Shown here: positions 1-6,359 of the stretch, piece after piece
Layout of the letters: every line of letters starts with the position of its first letter
Position numbering within the stretch: position 1 is the stretch's first letter
From: JAEKLB01 sp050249235
GTDB lineage: Bacteria > Actinomycetota > Acidimicrobiia > Acidimicrobiales > CADCSY01
NCBI GenBank assembly: GCA_050249235.1
Contig: JBFWQW010000056.1
Coordinates: 1-17,880, forward strand
Length of the DNA: 17,880 nt
Direction: 5' to 3'
Made by a program: the position numbers and the translations under genes
Notes under the pieces: model-generated
Database searches by the model: none
Told to the model about the DNA's origin: nothing
The model's input: only the letters and a program-made list of their open reading frames with translations

Positions 1-10
1 CCGAACGATC

Positions 11-16
11 AGGAGA
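11..16 (+). promoter_or_regulatory. Ribosome binding site of the first CDS
   Basis: AGGAGA lies 9 nt before the ATG at 26 and is the only clear Shine-Dalgarno at this end. It fixes the start of the small conserved protein. The 10 bases before it are too few to show a promoter or an upstream gene. Confidence 0.6.
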
Positions 17-25
17 ACGAACGCA

Positions 26-331
26 ATGCCGTTGAAGGTGGGAAGTCGACTGAAGAGCGCGGTGTGCACGACCGAGGTGATGGTCGTCCGGGCCCCGGCT
101 GACGACGTGGCGCTGACCTGCGGTGGCGCGCCCATGACGGCGCCCGGCGAGGAGGGCGGCGGTGCCACCCTCGACCCTGAGCAGGCCGGTGGTGCCCAGC
201 TCGGCAAGCGCTACGCCGACGAGGACCTCGGCCTCGAGGTGCTCGTCACCAAGGCCGGTGACGGCACCCTGTGTGTGAACGGCGCCGTCCTCGAGCTCAA
301 GGGCGCGAAGGGCCTCCCGGCCTCCGACTGA
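26..331 (+). CDS. Small conserved actinobacterial hypothetical protein, 101 aa
   Basis: This is a soluble 101-residue protein with no signal peptide or membrane segment. It starts MPLKVGSRLKSAVCTTEVMV and ends in an LPASD tail. I recognise the pattern (SAVC-TEV-VVRAP near the N-terminus, a CGG-PM motif, then LGKRYADEDLGLEVL-TK) as a small family seen in actinobacteria. I do not know a function for it. The middle (about residues 38-58) is a Gly/Ala/Glu-rich linker, while the two ends look well folded. The start is supported by AGGAGA nine bases upstream. The next gene begins 81 nt downstream on the same strand, and the gap shows three GTCGAC copies but no clear terminator. The family memory could not be checked here. 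Confidence 0.85.
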   Translation: MPLKVGSRLKSAVCTTEVMVVRAPADDVALTCGGAPMTAPGEEGGGATLDPEQAGGAQLGKRYADEDLGLEVLVTKAGDGTLCVNGAVLELKGAKGLPASD

Positions 332-412
332 GCGTTCCCTGTCGACCGGAGCGGATCAACCCCCGGCTCGGTCGACCCCGGCCCGGTCGACGAAGAACGG
401 GGTGATCCTCCT

Positions 413-1387
413 GTGAGCTGCGTCCGCATCGTCGTCGCGCCCGGGGAGGTCGATGCCGCGTCGGGCGAGCTGTGGGCCCACGACCCGGTGGCGGTCGGCG
501 AGGAGGTGCGGGTCGACGGTTCGGTGTCGCTCCTGGCCGGCTTCGCCGACGCGGCGACGGCCGCCCAGGTGGCGGCGGCCCTGCCGACCCGCTGGTCGCC
601 GGCCGTGGAGGCCGCGCCCGACGAGGCCGCCTGGCGGGACGCGTGGCGGGCCCACGCCGAGGTGGTGGCGGTCGGGCGGGTCCGCCTCTGGCCGTCGTGG
701 TGGCCCGGCCCCGACGGCGAGGCCGCCGACGAGGCCGCCGACGGCGAGTCCGTGACCGTCCGCCTCGATCCGGGTTGGGCCTTCGGGAGCGGGTCGCACC
801 CCAGCACCCGGATGGCGCTGGCCGCCCTCCAGCGCCACCTCGGGCCCGCCGCCCGGGTGCTCGACCTGGGCTCGGGCAGCGGCGTGCTGGCGGTGGCGGC
901 CGTGCTGCTGGGCGCCGGCAGGGTGGTGGCGGTCGACGTCGACCCGGAAGCCAGGCGGGCCACGGCCGGGAACGCAGAGGTCAACGGGGTGGCCGACCGC
1001 GTGACGGTCACCGAGGCGATTCCGGACGGGTGCCCGCCCTTCGACCTGGTGGTGGCCAACATCGGGGCGGCCGTGCTCGCCGACCTGGCCCCGGTGGTGG
1101 TGGGCGCGGTCGCGCCCGGCGGCGTGCTCGTGCTCGGCGGGCTGCTGGCCGAGCAGGCACCCGCCCTGGCTGGCACCTACCGGCAGGTCGGTGCGGCGGC
1201 GGGCGTCGAGCTGGCTGGGATATCGGCGGCTGGGACATCGGCGGCTGGCCCCGTCGGGTGGGACGAGGACGGCTGGGCCACCCTCGTGCTGGCCCGGCCC
1301 GGCACTCACCCCGCCGACCCCGCCGACCCCGCCGGCCCCGCCCGGCCCGCCGACGGGCCCGGCCGCCCTCGCCGGCCCGGCGCCTAG
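413..1387 (+). CDS. prmA: PrmA-like ribosomal protein L11 methyltransferase
   Basis: This is a class I SAM-dependent methyltransferase of the PrmA family, whose known members methylate ribosomal protein L11. Residues 123-132 (AFGSGSHPST) match the family's AFGTGTHPTT loop. VLDLGSGSGVLAV (149-161) is the SAM glycine loop, VVAVDVDPEA follows as motif II, and ANI at 215-217 matches the catalytic ANI(L) motif. The N-terminal domain (1-115) is diverged from the enterobacterial form. Length is 324 aa against about 290 usually; the excess is a Pro/Ala/Asp-rich tail (about 295-324) encoded by 9-bp tandem repeats. An in-frame 15-bp duplication at 1215-1244 gives the GISAA/GTSAA repeat. The start is GTG, with no strong Shine-Dalgarno. 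The target protein is inferred from the family, and a diverged substrate is possible. Confidence 0.8.
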   Translation: MSCVRIVVAPGEVDAASGELWAHDPVAVGEEVRVDGSVSLLAGFADAATAAQVAAALPTRWSPAVEAAPDEAAWRDAWRAHAEVVAVGRVRLWPSWWPGPDGEAADEAADGESVTVRLDPGWAFGSGSHPSTRMALAALQRHLGPAARVLDLGSGSGVLAVAAVLLGAGRVVAVDVDPEARRATAGNAEVNGVADRVTVTEAIPDGCPPFDLVVANIGAAVLADLAPVVVGAVAPGGVLVLGGLLAEQAPALAGTYRQVGAAAGVELAGISAAGTSAAGPVGWDEDGWATLVLARPGTHPADPADPAGPARPADGPGRPRRPGA

Positions 1388-1593
1388 GCGGCCTCCGCGT
1401 CGATCACCTCCACCCGGCGGATGCGGGTGATGTCGGTGGTGCGGTAGCTCGCCACCCGCACGCTCCAGGAGTCGAGCACCGGCCGGCCGGCGTCGCCCCG
1501 GAAGAAGGTGGTGAGGGGGCCCTCCTGCTGGTAGCCGTCGGTGGCCAGCACCAGCTCGCTCCGCCCGTCGGACAGCATCACCTCGTAGCCCAT
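1384..1593 (-). CDS. Hypothetical protein, 69 aa
   Basis: This short ORF begins at an ATG (MGYEVMLSDGRSELVLATDG) and ends VEVIDAEAA. It has no cysteines and no membrane segment. Its alternating hydrophobic and charged residues suggest an all-beta small domain. I do not recognise a family. The longer open frame upstream of the ATG is Arg/Pro-rich low-complexity shadow sequence, so the ATG is the sensible start. The stop codon is TAG and shares a CTAG tetranucleotide with the stop of the convergent PrmA-like gene. It lies 140 nt downstream of the DUF983 gene on the same strand and may be the last gene of that group. Support is a protein-like composition and the tight packing of its 3' end. Confidence 0.6.
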   Translation of the reverse strand: MGYEVMLSDGRSELVLATDGYQQEGPLTTFFRGDAGRPVLDSWSVRVASYRTTDITRIRRVEVIDAEAA

Positions 1594-1654
1594 GTGGCCA
1601 TCGTGGACCCTGTGGCCTGTGAGGTGCCAGAGGACGACCCTGTGACTTGCCGGG

Positions 1655-1674
1655 GGACAACTGCCGGGTTGTCC
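1655..1674. terminator. Perfect 7-bp inverted repeat (GGACAAC/GTTGTCC)
   Basis: GGACAAC (1655-1661) and GTTGTCC (1668-1674) are perfect inverted repeats around a 6-nt loop. They lie after the DUF983 stop and before the 69-aa gene, both on minus. The hairpin has no T-run, so it could be a terminator or an operator for the small gene. Confidence 0.35.
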
Positions 1675-1733
1675 ACCGGGTGTCGCCACCACCCCGTCGG
1701 CCACCCCCGTCGACCCGTCGTCCACCGGACGAG

Positions 1734-2153
1734 TCAGGTGTCCGGGGGCTGGTGGTCGAGGGCCTCGAGCTCCTCGTCGGGGTCGAGGGGCCGGGAGACG
1801 AGGTCGATGGCGGCCCAGGTGCTCGACGCGGTGGCGTAGAAGACGATGGGAACGACCACGGCGATGGCCAGGCAGCCGAGGGCGAAGGGCCAGATCGACA
1901 CCGCCCGGCCCGACCCCCGCACCAGGGCGTAGGCGATCAGGACCAGGAACAGCGGCCCCAGGGTGGCCACCAGGTTGAGCAGCATGACCCCCGTGAAGGC
2001 GCCGGCCTCCCGGACGAAGCGGTAGCCGCACCGGGGGCAGTGCTCCCGGAGGTGGAACCGGTCGCGGAGGATGCCCGACGCGCCGCACCGGGCGCAGCGG
2101 TGGCGCAGGCCCCGGCCGATGGCCACGAACGCGCTGACCCGTTCCGGCTGCAC
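1734..2153 (-). CDS. DUF983 zinc-ribbon membrane protein
   Basis: This is a 139-residue DUF983-family protein. It has an N-terminal zinc ribbon (C20-x2-C23 and C39-x2-C42, RCARCG ... CPRCGYRF). Two hydrophobic membrane segments follow, at about 56-78 and 88-112. The C-terminus is acidic. The architecture and length match the family, whose biochemical role is not established. The start is GTG at 2153, with no Shine-Dalgarno. TACGTT stands exactly 7 nt upstream, which fits a leaderless transcript. The panE-like gene ends 60 nt upstream on the same strand, with a GC hairpin between them. This gene is therefore probably transcribed at least partly from its own promoter. Confidence 0.8.
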   Translation of the reverse strand: MQPERVSAFVAIGRGLRHRCARCGASGILRDRFHLREHCPRCGYRFVREAGAFTGVMLLNLVATLGPLFLVLIAYALVRGSGRAVSIWPFALGCLAIAVVVPIVFYATASSTWAAIDLVSRPLDPDEELEALDHQPPDT

Positions 2154-2160
2154 GCGCAGG

Positions 2161-2166
2161 AACGTA
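2161..2166 (-). promoter_or_regulatory. Candidate leaderless -10 box for the DUF983 gene (TACGTT)
   Basis: On the minus strand TACGTT is followed by 7 nt and the GTG start at 2153. There is no Shine-Dalgarno. The spacing is what a leaderless actinobacterial promoter would show. No convincing -35 is visible. Confidence 0.4.
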
Positions 2167-2175
2167 CCGGGGCGT

Positions 2176-2190
2176 GCCGCCGCGGGCGGC
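2176..2190. terminator. GC hairpin GCCGCC/GGCGGC
   Basis: A perfect 6-bp stem with a 3-nt loop sits in the 60-nt gap between the panE-like stop and the DUF983 start. There is no T-run. It is probably a factor-assisted terminator or attenuator for the upstream gene. Confidence 0.35.
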
Positions 2191-2213
2191 TGCCGGCGCG
2201 GCCGGGACCGGGC

Positions 2214-3152
2214 TCAGCCGGGGGTCCGCGAGCCGGCCGGCTCCCCGGCCGCGGCCATGGCCCGGGCCGTTCGCTGGAGCGCCTCGTTCACGGGGGTGGG
2301 CACGCCGTGGAGGCGGCCCAGCATCACGATCTCGCCGTTGAGGAGGTCGATCTCGAGCGACCGGCCCCGGGCCAGGCTCTGCCAGGTCGAGCTCCCGCCT
2401 CGGGAGGCGCCCTCGATCGGGCCCATCGTCATGAGCGAGCCCCGCCGCTCGGCATCCTCCTCCTGGGAGGCGAAGGCGATGCCGGCGGCCGTGAGCACCT
2501 CCCGGCCCTCGGCGCGGGCTGCGTCGGCGAGTCCCCGGCCGTCCCGCCCGTAGGCGGCGTCGGCGGCGTTGCCCAGGTTCGACAGGAGCTTGGCGTGCTT
2601 CCACCGGCTCACGTCGTCGACGGCCCGGCTGTCGAAGCCGGCCGAGGCCAGCGCCAGCGAGAGCCCGGTCACCGTGGCATCGATCCCGCCGGGCCAGCGC
2701 CCGACGTCGAGAAGGCCGGGGATCGGCGACGACCACTGCAGGACCACGCCCGGCTCGAGGTGGGTGGCCGGTTGCATCACGGTGACGCCGAGGACCCGCT
2801 CAAAGCGGCGCAGGGCCTCCCGCTCGTTGGCCACCCCGTTCTGGAGGCAGGCCACGGTGGTCGTCGCCGGTGCGACCACGGCCAGCTCGTCGAGGACCGG
2901 CCCGGTGTCCTGGCCCTTCACGCAGAGGAGCACCACGTCGCCGTCGGCCGGGGCGGCCTCGGTGACGCTGCCCGCGGTCGGGATCCGGAGACGGGCGTCC
3001 CCGGCGGGCGATCGGAGCAGGAGGCCGTCGGCCCGGAGGGCGTCGAGGTGGGCGCCCCGGGCCACCAGCACCACCTCGTGGCCGGCCTCGTGCAGCCGCC
3101 CCCCGACGACGCCGCCGATGGCGCCGGCCCCGACCACGACGTATCGACCCAT
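2214..3152 (-). CDS. 2-dehydropantoate 2-reductase family (ApbA/PanE) oxidoreductase
   Basis: This is a 312-aa NADPH-dependent reductase of the ketopantoate reductase family. In pantothenate synthesis such enzymes reduce 2-dehydropantoate to pantoate, but the family also has many paralogues of unknown substrate. The Rossmann motif GAGAIGG is at 8-14. CVKGQDT (77-83) and QNGVANE (104-110) match the family's CVK and QNG loops. WKHAKLLSNLGNAA (184-197) holds the catalytic-type Lys and Asn. The ATG at 3152 starts directly on the Rossmann strand. The open frame upstream (43 further codons) is low-complexity, so I excluded it. TAGGGT lies 8 nt before the ATG with no Shine-Dalgarno, suggesting leaderless transcription. 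No other pantothenate genes are visible, so I leave the symbol blank. Confidence 0.85.
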   Translation of the reverse strand: MGRYVVVGAGAIGGVVGGRLHEAGHEVVLVARGAHLDALRADGLLLRSPAGDARLRIPTAGSVTEAAPADGDVVLLCVKGQDTGPVLDELAVVAPATTTVACLQNGVANEREALRRFERVLGVTVMQPATHLEPGVVLQWSSPIPGLLDVGRWPGGIDATVTGLSLALASAGFDSRAVDDVSRWKHAKLLSNLGNAADAAYGRDGRGLADAARAEGREVLTAAGIAFASQEEDAERRGSLMTMGPIEGASRGGSSTWQSLARGRSLEIDLLNGEIVMLGRLHGVPTPVNEALQRTARAMAAAGEPAGSRTPG

Positions 3153-3160
3153 GGCGTCGG

Positions 3161-3166
3161 ACCCTA
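3161..3166 (-). promoter_or_regulatory. Candidate leaderless -10 box (TAGGGT) of the panE-like gene
   Basis: On the minus strand TAGGGT is followed by 8 nt and the ATG at 3152. There is no ribosome binding site. This is consistent with a transcript beginning at or next to the start codon. Confidence 0.4.
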
Positions 3167-3263
3167 GGACACGGTCGGCGCCCGCAACCTCGCCATCCCC
3201 GGAGGCCGCGCCCGCGGCCGGGCCTCGTCCAGCGGCGGTGGAACGGCGGAACGGGCGACCACC

Positions 3264-3269
3264 TACTCT
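3264..3269 (+). promoter_or_regulatory. Candidate -10 box (TACTCT) of the VOC gene
   Basis: TACTCT lies 29 nt before the ATG at 3299. That allows a start of transcription near 3276 and a short leader containing the Shine-Dalgarno GAGGAG (3287-3292). No good -35 is seen. Confidence 0.35.
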
Positions 3270-3298
3270 CGCCCCGCCCACGAGCCGAGGAGCACGAC

Positions 3299-3760
3299 AT
3301 GCCGAACCGCGTCAACCACGTGAAGCTGATCGCCCCCCACCCGGAGATCGTCAACGCCTTCCTCACCCAGGTCTGCGACATCCCCGAGGGCTGGCCGCTC
3401 GGCCCGGCCGGCGAGGCGGTCGGCGTCGACGTGCCGCTCGGCCCTGGCGGCGACCTGCCCCACTCGGCCGTCGACGAGCGCCGGGTGATCGCCGAGGGCC
3501 GCTTCGGCGGCTACATCGCCGGCGACCCGTCGAGCCGCCAGTTCCAGATCCTGGCCGGGAAGCACGCCGACTTCTGGGCCGTGTGCATCTCGACCCGCGA
3601 CATCGAGGGCGTCTACGAGCGCTGCAAGGCCCGGGGGGTCCCGGCGACCCCGATCACGGTGGCCGACTGGAACGAGAAGGACAACATCGTGAACTTCTTC
3701 TGCATCGTCGACGACCTGATGTTCGAGATCATCCGCGTCGAGGCCAAGCAGCCGGCCTGA
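3299..3760 (+). CDS. VOC (glyoxalase/dioxygenase-fold) family protein, 153 aa
   Basis: This is a VOC-superfamily-like protein. It opens with MPNRVNHVKLIAPHPEIVNA, the usual first beta strand and helix with a possible metal ligand at H7. Later comes DFWAVCISTRDIEGVYERCK (91-110), the strand-helix start of the second beta-alpha-beta unit. LMFEIIRVE near the end places E143 at the usual metal-ligand position. The substrate is unknown; family members include glyoxalases, dioxygenases, epimerases and resistance proteins. Shine-Dalgarno GAGGAG lies 6 nt before the ATG. It diverges from the panE-like gene across a 146-bp promoter region and converges on the bcp gene, with a hairpin between the two stops. 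Confidence 0.7.
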   Translation: MPNRVNHVKLIAPHPEIVNAFLTQVCDIPEGWPLGPAGEAVGVDVPLGPGGDLPHSAVDERRVIAEGRFGGYIAGDPSSRQFQILAGKHADFWAVCISTRDIEGVYERCKARGVPATPITVADWNEKDNIVNFFCIVDDLMFEIIRVEAKQPA

Positions 3761-3799
3761 CCCCTCGAGCCCGCCCTGACCCCCCGAGCCCGCCTGAGG

Positions 3800-3838
3800 G
3801 GGAGCCGGTCGCCGCCAGCGGGGTCGGCACCGGCTCCC
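3800..3838. terminator. Bidirectional hairpin between convergent genes
   Basis: GGGAGCCGGT (3800-3809) and ACCGGCTCCC (3829-3838) form a perfect 10-bp stem with a 19-nt loop. It sits between the stop of the VOC gene and the stop of the peroxiredoxin gene. It has no U-tract on either strand, as is common in very GC-rich actinobacteria. Confidence 0.55.
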
Positions 3839-3849
3839 GCTCCGCGGGT

Positions 3850-4305
3850 TCAGCCCTGGAGGGCCTGGAGCAGGTTCTGGGGGGTGTCGGCCGGCGTGAC
3901 CTTGTACCAGGCCCGCTCGACCTTGCCCTCCTCGTCGAGGAGGAACGCCGAGCGCTGGATGCCGGTGAACTTCATGCCGTTCGGCAGCTCGACCTCGCCC
4001 CAGACGTCGAAGGCGTCGGCCGTGGCGTGGGTGGGATCGGCCAGCAGAGGGAAGCCGAGGCTGTACTTCTCGTCGAAGGCCAGCTGGTCGGCGGGCTGAT
4101 CGGGGCTGATGCCGATGATGGCGGTGTCGCCCACCTGGTCGGCGATGTCGCGCAGGCCGCAGGACTGGGCCGTGCAGCCGGGTGTGTCGGCCTTCGGATA
4201 GAAGTACACGAGCGCCTTGCGGCCCCGGAGGCTCTCGAGGCTCACGGTGTTGCCGTGCTGGTCGGGCAGGGAGAAGTCGGGGGCCGGATCGCCGTCAGTG
4301 AGCAT
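3850..4305 (-). CDS. bcp: Thioredoxin-dependent thiol peroxidase, Bcp/PrxQ family
   Basis: This 151-aa peroxiredoxin reduces hydrogen peroxide and organic hydroperoxides using thioredoxin-type electron donors. The core FYPKADTPGCTAQSCGLRD (35-53) holds the peroxidatic Cys at C44. A second Cys at C49 sits five residues on, the atypical 2-Cys arrangement of Bcp. The conserved Pro and Thr before C44 are present, and R117 (IQRSAFLLD) fits the active-site Arg. No signal peptide is seen, so it should be cytoplasmic. Its ATG lies inside the end of the upstream cupin gene (11-nt overlap), so the two are very likely co-transcribed and translationally coupled. Length and motifs are complete. Confidence 0.93.
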   Translation of the reverse strand: MLTDGDPAPDFSLPDQHGNTVSLESLRGRKALVYFYPKADTPGCTAQSCGLRDIADQVGDTAIIGISPDQPADQLAFDEKYSLGFPLLADPTHATADAFDVWGEVELPNGMKFTGIQRSAFLLDEEGKVERAWYKVTPADTPQNLLQALQG

Positions 4306-4786
4306 GGTCGTGGGGCTCCTCGGGGTCGTGGTCGAACAGGTGGCTGGTGCTCTCGAGCATGGTGATCATGCTCATGAAGTCGAAGGTCTCGCCCTCGGCC
4401 GGGCGTCGGTGCCAGGGCATCATCTCGGAGCGGATCTCGACCTGGCGGGTTGTGCCGTCGGGGTCGATGACGGTGACCCACTCGCCCATCTCGATCTCGC
4501 CCACGAACTGCAGCTCGGCGTCGTCGGTGAGGATGCGGAAGCCGTGCTCGGTGTAGGGGGGCACGACGACGTAGTGACCGGGGCCCACGTCGACGTTCTT
4601 CCCGTCGACGTGGAAGCGCACCGTGCCCCGCAGGACCTGGAAGATCTCGTCGCCGCCGTGACGGTGCAGGCCGACGGTCTGGCCCTTGGGCATCTCGCCC
4701 GAGCAGATCCAGACCCGCGTGGCCCCGTCGGCCCGCCCGACCTTCACGAACTCACGTCCGGGCTCGTCGGCTCGGATCAGTGTCAT
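4295..4786 (-). CDS. Cupin-domain protein with a His/Asp-rich C-terminal tail
   Basis: This is a 163-aa single-domain cupin. HRHGGDEIFQVLRG (41-54) is cupin motif 1 with metal ligands H41, H43 and E47, and the H81 in PPYTEHGFR supplies the motif 2 histidine. A full metal-binding beta barrel is therefore expected; the substrate is unknown. The C-terminus (about 149-163, HLFDHDPEEPHDHAH) is rich in His and acidic residues and might bind or buffer metal. The minus-strand Shine-Dalgarno GAGGGGAA (about 4791-4798) precedes the ATG, and a TAGGGT -10 candidate lies at 4820-4825. It overlaps the peroxiredoxin gene by 11 nt, so a link to oxidative or metal stress is a reasonable inference. Confidence 0.85.
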   Translation of the reverse strand: MTLIRADEPGREFVKVGRADGATRVWICSGEMPKGQTVGLHRHGGDEIFQVLRGTVRFHVDGKNVDVGPGHYVVVPPYTEHGFRILTDDAELQFVGEIEMGEWVTVIDPDGTTRQVEIRSEMMPWHRRPAEGETFDFMSMITMLESTSHLFDHDPEEPHDHAH

Positions 4787-4819
4787 CGGCTTCCCCTCGT
4801 CGAGCGGGTGTGGCGGCCG

Positions 4820-4825
4820 ACCCTA
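4820..4825 (-). promoter_or_regulatory. Candidate -10 box (TAGGGT) of the cupin-bcp operon
   Basis: On the minus strand TAGGGT lies 33 nt before the cupin ATG. It would give a leader of about 27 nt that includes the GAGGGGAA ribosome binding site. No clear -35 is visible. Confidence 0.35.
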
Positions 4826-4911
4826 ACCAAGGCTCCCCGCCGTCCGCCGGCGCCGGCGAGGCCAGTTGGCCGGGGCGGAATGGACCGGGGGACGGCGGGG
4901 TTTGCCCCTCT

Positions 4912-5280
4912 GTGCCCGACGCCCATCACATCAGGATCGCCCCCAGCCCGCAGCGCGTGACCGTGAAGGTGGGAGCCACCGTCGTGGCCGAGTCCGATCG
5001 GGCGCTGGTCCTCACCGAGGGCTCGCTCGTCGAGCGCTACTACCTGCCCCGCGACGACGTCCGCATGGATCTCCTCGAGCCGACGGCCTCGGCCACCACC
5101 TGCCCGTTCAAGGGCGAGGCGTCGTACTGGTCGGTCACGCTCGACGGCGAGACGGCCACCGACGTGGCCTGGTGCTACGAGCGCCCGATCCCCTCGGTGG
5201 AGGCGATCAGGGGCCTCGTCTGCTTCTACAACGAGCGGGTCGAGCTCCTCCTCGACGGCGCGCCAGTCCCGGTCGCCTGA
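4912..5280 (+). CDS. DUF427 family protein, 122 aa
   Basis: This is a DUF427 domain over almost its whole length. IRIAPSPQRVTVKVGATVVA opens it. The family signatures YYLPRDDVRMDLLEPT (43-58) and CPFKGEASYWSV (64-75) follow, then PIPSVEAIRGLVCFYNERVE near the end. Family members are small beta-rich soluble proteins with no firmly assigned activity. I chose the GTG at 4912 because the domain begins just after it. An ATG at 4780 in the same frame would add 44 low-complexity residues and overlap the divergent cupin start. No clear Shine-Dalgarno is visible. It converges on the mycothiol-dependent enzyme, with only 24 nt between stops. Confidence 0.85.
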   Translation: MPDAHHIRIAPSPQRVTVKVGATVVAESDRALVLTEGSLVERYYLPRDDVRMDLLEPTASATTCPFKGEASYWSVTLDGETATDVAWCYERPIPSVEAIRGLVCFYNERVELLLDGAPVPVA

Positions 5281-5281
5281 G

Positions 5282-5297
5282 CGGCCGGCGCCGGCCG
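5282..5297. terminator. 16-bp perfect GC palindrome between convergent genes
   Basis: CGGCCGGCGCCGGCCG is a perfect palindrome occupying most of the 24-nt gap between the DUF427 stop and the stop of the minus-strand enzyme gene. It can form a hairpin in either transcript and is a likely bidirectional terminator. Confidence 0.45.
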
Positions 5298-5304
5298 GTC
5301 AGGC

Positions 5305-6111
5305 TCAGACACCGGGGAACACCCGGCGGAGCTGGTCGAGCCGCGGGTGCTCGGCGGCGGCCGGGGTGTGGTCGCGGTCCAGGCGGCCGTAGACGAGCCG
5401 CACGAAGGCCTCGCCCGGGAGGGTGATGTCGGGCCCCGCCGCGGTGGTGGCGGTGGTGGCGGGGGCGGGGGTGGAGGCGGGGGCGGGGGCGGGGGACAGC
5501 ACCACCCCGTCCTCGCCGATCGCCAGCTCGACGTCGGAGTCCGGATCGGTGGTGTGCACGACCAGCGTCCCGTGGGGCTCGACCGGCTTGCCGGTGAATC
5601 GAACGACCCGTCCCACCGTCGGGAGCACCAGCTCGGTGGCGTCCCGGGGCAGCGTGGCGGTGGGGTCGAGAGCCACCGCGATGTCCCATCCGTGCAGCGT
5701 CTGCTCGCTCAGGCGGCTGGTGAGGAAGCCGGCCAGGTCGAGCTCCATCCGGCCCATCGAGAGCCGGAAGCCCTCCCGGGCGCCGCCGTCGAGCTCGTCG
5801 ACGGCGGCGAGGAAGGCGGCATCGGCGACGAGGGCGTCGGCCGCCTTGGCCTCGGGGGTCTTGGCGTTCCAGCGGTCCCACACCGGCTGGGCCACGTCCC
5901 GGCCCGGGGGCTCGGCGCCCTCGGCCGCGGCCCGCAGGCGCAGCCCGCCGATCTCGGCGCCGGACCCGAGGTGGGAGAGCACGTCCGCGACGGTCCACTC
6001 GGAGGCGTACGACATCATCCGCAGCTCACCGGGCCCGAGGCGGGCGGCCAGCTCGGCCAGCCGGCCGTGCGAGTCGTGGAGGGCGGCGAGGGCGGTGGCG
6101 GCGTCGGTCAT
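5305..6111 (-). CDS. Maleylpyruvate isomerase-like mycothiol-dependent enzyme (DinB fold)
   Basis: This 268-aa protein belongs to the mycothiol-dependent maleylpyruvate isomerase (MDMPI) family. These enzymes carry a metal-binding DinB four-helix bundle at the N-terminus and a small C-terminal domain. The WTVADVLSHLG segment supplies H47, and SEQTLHGWDIA supplies E136 and H140, the His/Glu/His metal triad of the family. A Pro/Ala/Thr-rich linker (about 212-231) sits inside the C-terminal domain and is encoded by a very G-rich stretch on the opposite strand. The ATG at 6111 is preceded by GGAGGT with a short spacer. The many family members differ in substrate and some are only generic thiol-dependent enzymes, so the reaction is not settled. 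Dependence on mycothiol is itself an argument for Actinomycetota. Confidence 0.85.
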   Translation of the reverse strand: MTDAATALAALHDSHGRLAELAARLGPGELRMMSYASEWTVADVLSHLGSGAEIGGLRLRAAAEGAEPPGRDVAQPVWDRWNAKTPEAKAADALVADAAFLAAVDELDGGAREGFRLSMGRMELDLAGFLTSRLSEQTLHGWDIAVALDPTATLPRDATELVLPTVGRVVRFTGKPVEPHGTLVVHTTDPDSDVELAIGEDGVVLSPAPAPASTPAPATTATTAAGPDITLPGEAFVRLVYGRLDRDHTPAAAEHPRLDQLRRVFPGV

Positions 6112-6121
6112 GGGACCTCCC

Positions 6122-6196
6122 GGGATGCGAACGCTCTGGGTTGCGGAAGCTGGGGTGCGGCACCGCTGGGATGCGGCACCGCTGGGTTGCGGAATC
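6122..6196. repeat. Degenerate short tandem repeat, core GGGNTGCG, period about 16 bp
   Basis: GGGNTGCG occurs at 6122, 6138, 6152, 6168 and 6184, with spacings of 16, 14, 16 and 16 bp. The third and fourth units extend to GCTGGGATGCGGCACC-type 16-mers. The array ends a few bases from the Shine-Dalgarno of the minus-strand MDMPI-like gene. A 16-bp period is not a multiple of three, so the repeat is not coding. Four of the five units recur in the copy right of the gap. Confidence 0.75.
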
Positions 6197-6259
6197 GGTG
6201 ACGGCCCGGCGACGGTACCGGTGCGTCCCGCCCCACCTCCTGCCAACGCGGCCGACCCA
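6133..6259. repeat. 127-bp sequence, left copy, abutting the gap
   Basis: Bases 6133-6259 are identical to 6360-6486. The left copy ends exactly where the Ns begin and the right copy starts exactly where they end. This is most simply an unmerged contig overlap. Confidence 0.9.
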
Positions 6260-6359
6260 NNNNNNNNNNNNNNNNNNNNNNNNNNNNNNNNNNNNNNNNN
6301 NNNNNNNNNNNNNNNNNNNNNNNNNNNNNNNNNNNNNNNNNNNNNNNNNNNNNNNNNNN
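6260..6359. other. Assembly gap (100 N)
   Basis: There are exactly 100 Ns, the conventional placeholder for a gap of unknown length. Because both sides are identical for 127 bp, the real gap may be zero or negative, or the region may hold a larger tandem array. Confidence 0.97.

Noticed and set aside
4780..4911. N-terminal extension of the DUF427 protein from ATG 4780
   Set aside because: The added residues are low-complexity, and the start would overlap the coding region and leader of the divergent cupin gene.
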